In this document: in pieces, positions 62,856-64,000 of the stretch | Numbering within the stretch: the first letter of the stretch is position 1 | Layout of the letters: the number at the start of each line of letters is the position of its first letter | From: Martelella sp. AD-3 | GTDB lineage: Bacteria > Pseudomonadota > Alphaproteobacteria > Rhizobiales > Rhizobiaceae | DNA: 64,000 nt | Direction: 5' to 3' | Assembly: GCF_001578105.1 (NCBI RefSeq) | Contig: NZ_CP014275.1 | Location: forward strand, 1,674,001 to 1,738,000 | The notes under the pieces: model-generated | What the model was told of the DNA's origin: nothing | Databases searched by the model: none | The model's input: the letters and a program-made list of their open reading frames with translations, nothing else | Translations under genes and position numbers: made by a program

Positions 62856-63581
62856 GTGACTTTGACGAATCCGATTTTCAAGCGCGTTCTGCTGAAGGTT
62901 TCCGGCGAGGCCCTGATGGGCAATCAGGGTTTCGGCATTGATGTCGCCGTTGCTGACCGCATTGCTTCCGATATCGCCGAGGTTCGTGCCATGGGCGTCG
63001 AGGTCGGCATCGTGGTCGGCGGCGGCAATATTTTCCGCGGCGTCGCCGTGGCCTCCAAGGGGGGCGAGCGCGTGACCGGCGACCACATGGGCATGCTCGG
63101 CACGGTGATCAACGCGCTGGCGCTCGCCACCTCGCTGCGCAAGATGGATGTCGATACGGTCGTCCTGTCGGCGATCGCCATGCCGGAGATCTGCCAGTCG
63201 TTCTCGCAGCGGGCGACGCGTTCCCATATGGATGCGGGCAAGGTGGTGATCTTTGCGGGCGGTACGGGCAATCCTTTCTTCACCACGGATTCGGCTGCCG
63301 CGCTGCGCGCCGCCGAGATCGGCGCGGAGGCGATTTTCAAGGGAACGCAGGTCGACGGCATCTATTCCGCCGACCCGAAGAAGGATCCGCAGGCGACCCG
63401 GTTCGAGGCGCTGACCCATCGGCAGGTGCTGGAGCGCGGCCTTCAGGTCATGGATGTCGCCGCCGTGGCGGTGGCGCGGGAGAACAATATTCCGATTATC
63501 GTGTTTTCAATCCACGAGCGCGGCGGTTTCGGCCAGATCATGGCCGGCGGCGGCCGCAAGACGATTGTAACCGACGAGTGA
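62856..63581 (+). CDS. pyrH: UMP kinase
   Basis: 241 residues from a GTG after TAGGAG. Amino-acid kinase fold: RVLLKVSGEALMGNQGFGID, GGGNIFRG, DHMGMLGTVINALALA and the UTP/UMP part VIFAGGTGNPFFTTDSAA. Phosphorylates UMP to UDP. The start has no ATG option nearby; TTG at 62862 is possible. Confidence 0.96.
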   Translation: MTLTNPIFKRVLLKVSGEALMGNQGFGIDVAVADRIASDIAEVRAMGVEVGIVVGGGNIFRGVAVASKGGERVTGDHMGMLGTVINALALATSLRKMDVDTVVLSAIAMPEICQSFSQRATRSHMDAGKVVIFAGGTGNPFFTTDSAAALRAAEIGAEAIFKGTQVDGIYSADPKKDPQATRFEALTHRQVLERGLQVMDVAAVAVARENNIPIIVFSIHERGGFGQIMAGGGRKTIVTDE

Positions 63582-63634
63582 TGAGGCGCTCCAGGCCTTG
63601 AAGAGAAGGCCGGGCGCAAGACGGGAGAATGACG

Positions 63635-64000
63635 ATGAGCGATGCAACCGATCTGAAAGACCTCGAGCGCCGCATGGAAGGCGCCATCAACGCCTTTGTC
63701 GGCGACATTACCTCGCTGCGCACCGGGCGGGCGTCGGCCAATATCCTCGATCCGGTTCTGGTCGAGGCCTATGGATCGAAGATGCCGATCAACCAGGTTG
63801 CCAACATCACCGTGCCCGAGTCGCGCATGCTGGCGGTCAATGTCTGGGACAAGGGCATGGTGAGCGCCGTCGACCGGGCGATCCGCGAGAGCCATCTCGG
63901 CCTCAATCCGATCATGGACGGCCAGAACCTGCGCATCCCGCTGCCGGAGCTGAACGAGGAGCGCCGCCGTTCTTTGGTCAAAGTTGCTCATGAATATGCC
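63635..64000 (+). CDS. frr: Ribosome recycling factor, 5' part (cut by window end)
   Basis: 122 codons to the window edge, from the ATG at 63635 after GGGAG; an ATG at 63629 is also in frame. The RRF family blocks are visible: [60 protein letters not shown] and [24 protein letters not shown]. Releases ribosomes with EF-G after termination. About 65 residues are missing. Confidence 0.95.
   Translation, partial: MSDATDLKDLERRMEGAINAFVGDITSLRTGRASANILDPVLVEAYGSKMPINQVANITVPESRMLAVNVWDKGMVSAVDRAIRESHLGLNPIMDGQNLRIPLPELNEERRRSLVKVAHEYA

Overview
The window is a high-GC alphaproteobacterial chromosome segment, most likely from the Rhizobiales (Rhizobiaceae-like; Martelella or a relative is a guess). 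The evidence is gene content and order: recA next to alaS, pcm-popZ-valS, an EipB (DUF1849) protein, a MurR-MurQ-AnmK muramic-acid recycling operon, and rpsB-tsf-pyrH-frr at the right end.

Positions 1 to about 10,810 are the right part of a prophage. It has tail-fibre and spike-like genes, a VanZ-like gene, a lysis module (GH24 endolysin, small membrane proteins), a D12-class adenine methylase and a tyrosine integrase beside the 5' end of dusA. dusA was the integration target, and its first codons appear to come from the element. Inside the prophage is a membrane diguanylate cyclase gene, split near its start by an IS3-like element with a perfect 9-bp target duplication. Two diverged copies of one phage gene end flank this cyclase/IS block.

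From 11,830 to 18,960 come a repeat-like intergenic stretch, alaS, recA (with possible LexA boxes), a SulP anion transporter and an AraC/GyrI-like regulator. From 18,969 to 28,335 is a peptidoglycan-recycling locus. A MurR/RpiR repressor gene diverges from murQ, followed by an oligopeptide-type ABC importer (binding protein, two permeases, fused ATPase), a beta-lactamase-fold serine hydrolase and anmK. Two GGAAT-N5-ATTCY palindromes in the divergent region are likely operators.

From 28,400 to 44,500 is an envelope-rich region: GNAT acetyltransferase, tRNA-Asn, a membrane-anchored unknown, a large MscS channel, a YqaA-like protein, tRNA-Cys, a 2,259-residue autotransporter with many SIGGGGG repeats, an HXXEE membrane protein, a second MscS protein with an added N-terminal domain, and a secreted Gly/Asp/Val repeat protein. 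From 44,800 to 64,000 are pcm-like, popZ and valS (no tolC between them), a DUF3592-like protein, an aldo/keto reductase, a YhaO/YhaN (SbcCD-like) pair, MgtC, HIT, a DUF482 acyltransferase, a GDPD, RidA, EipB and the translation cluster, ending inside frr.

All calls come from reading the sequence and remembered family features. No database search was run.
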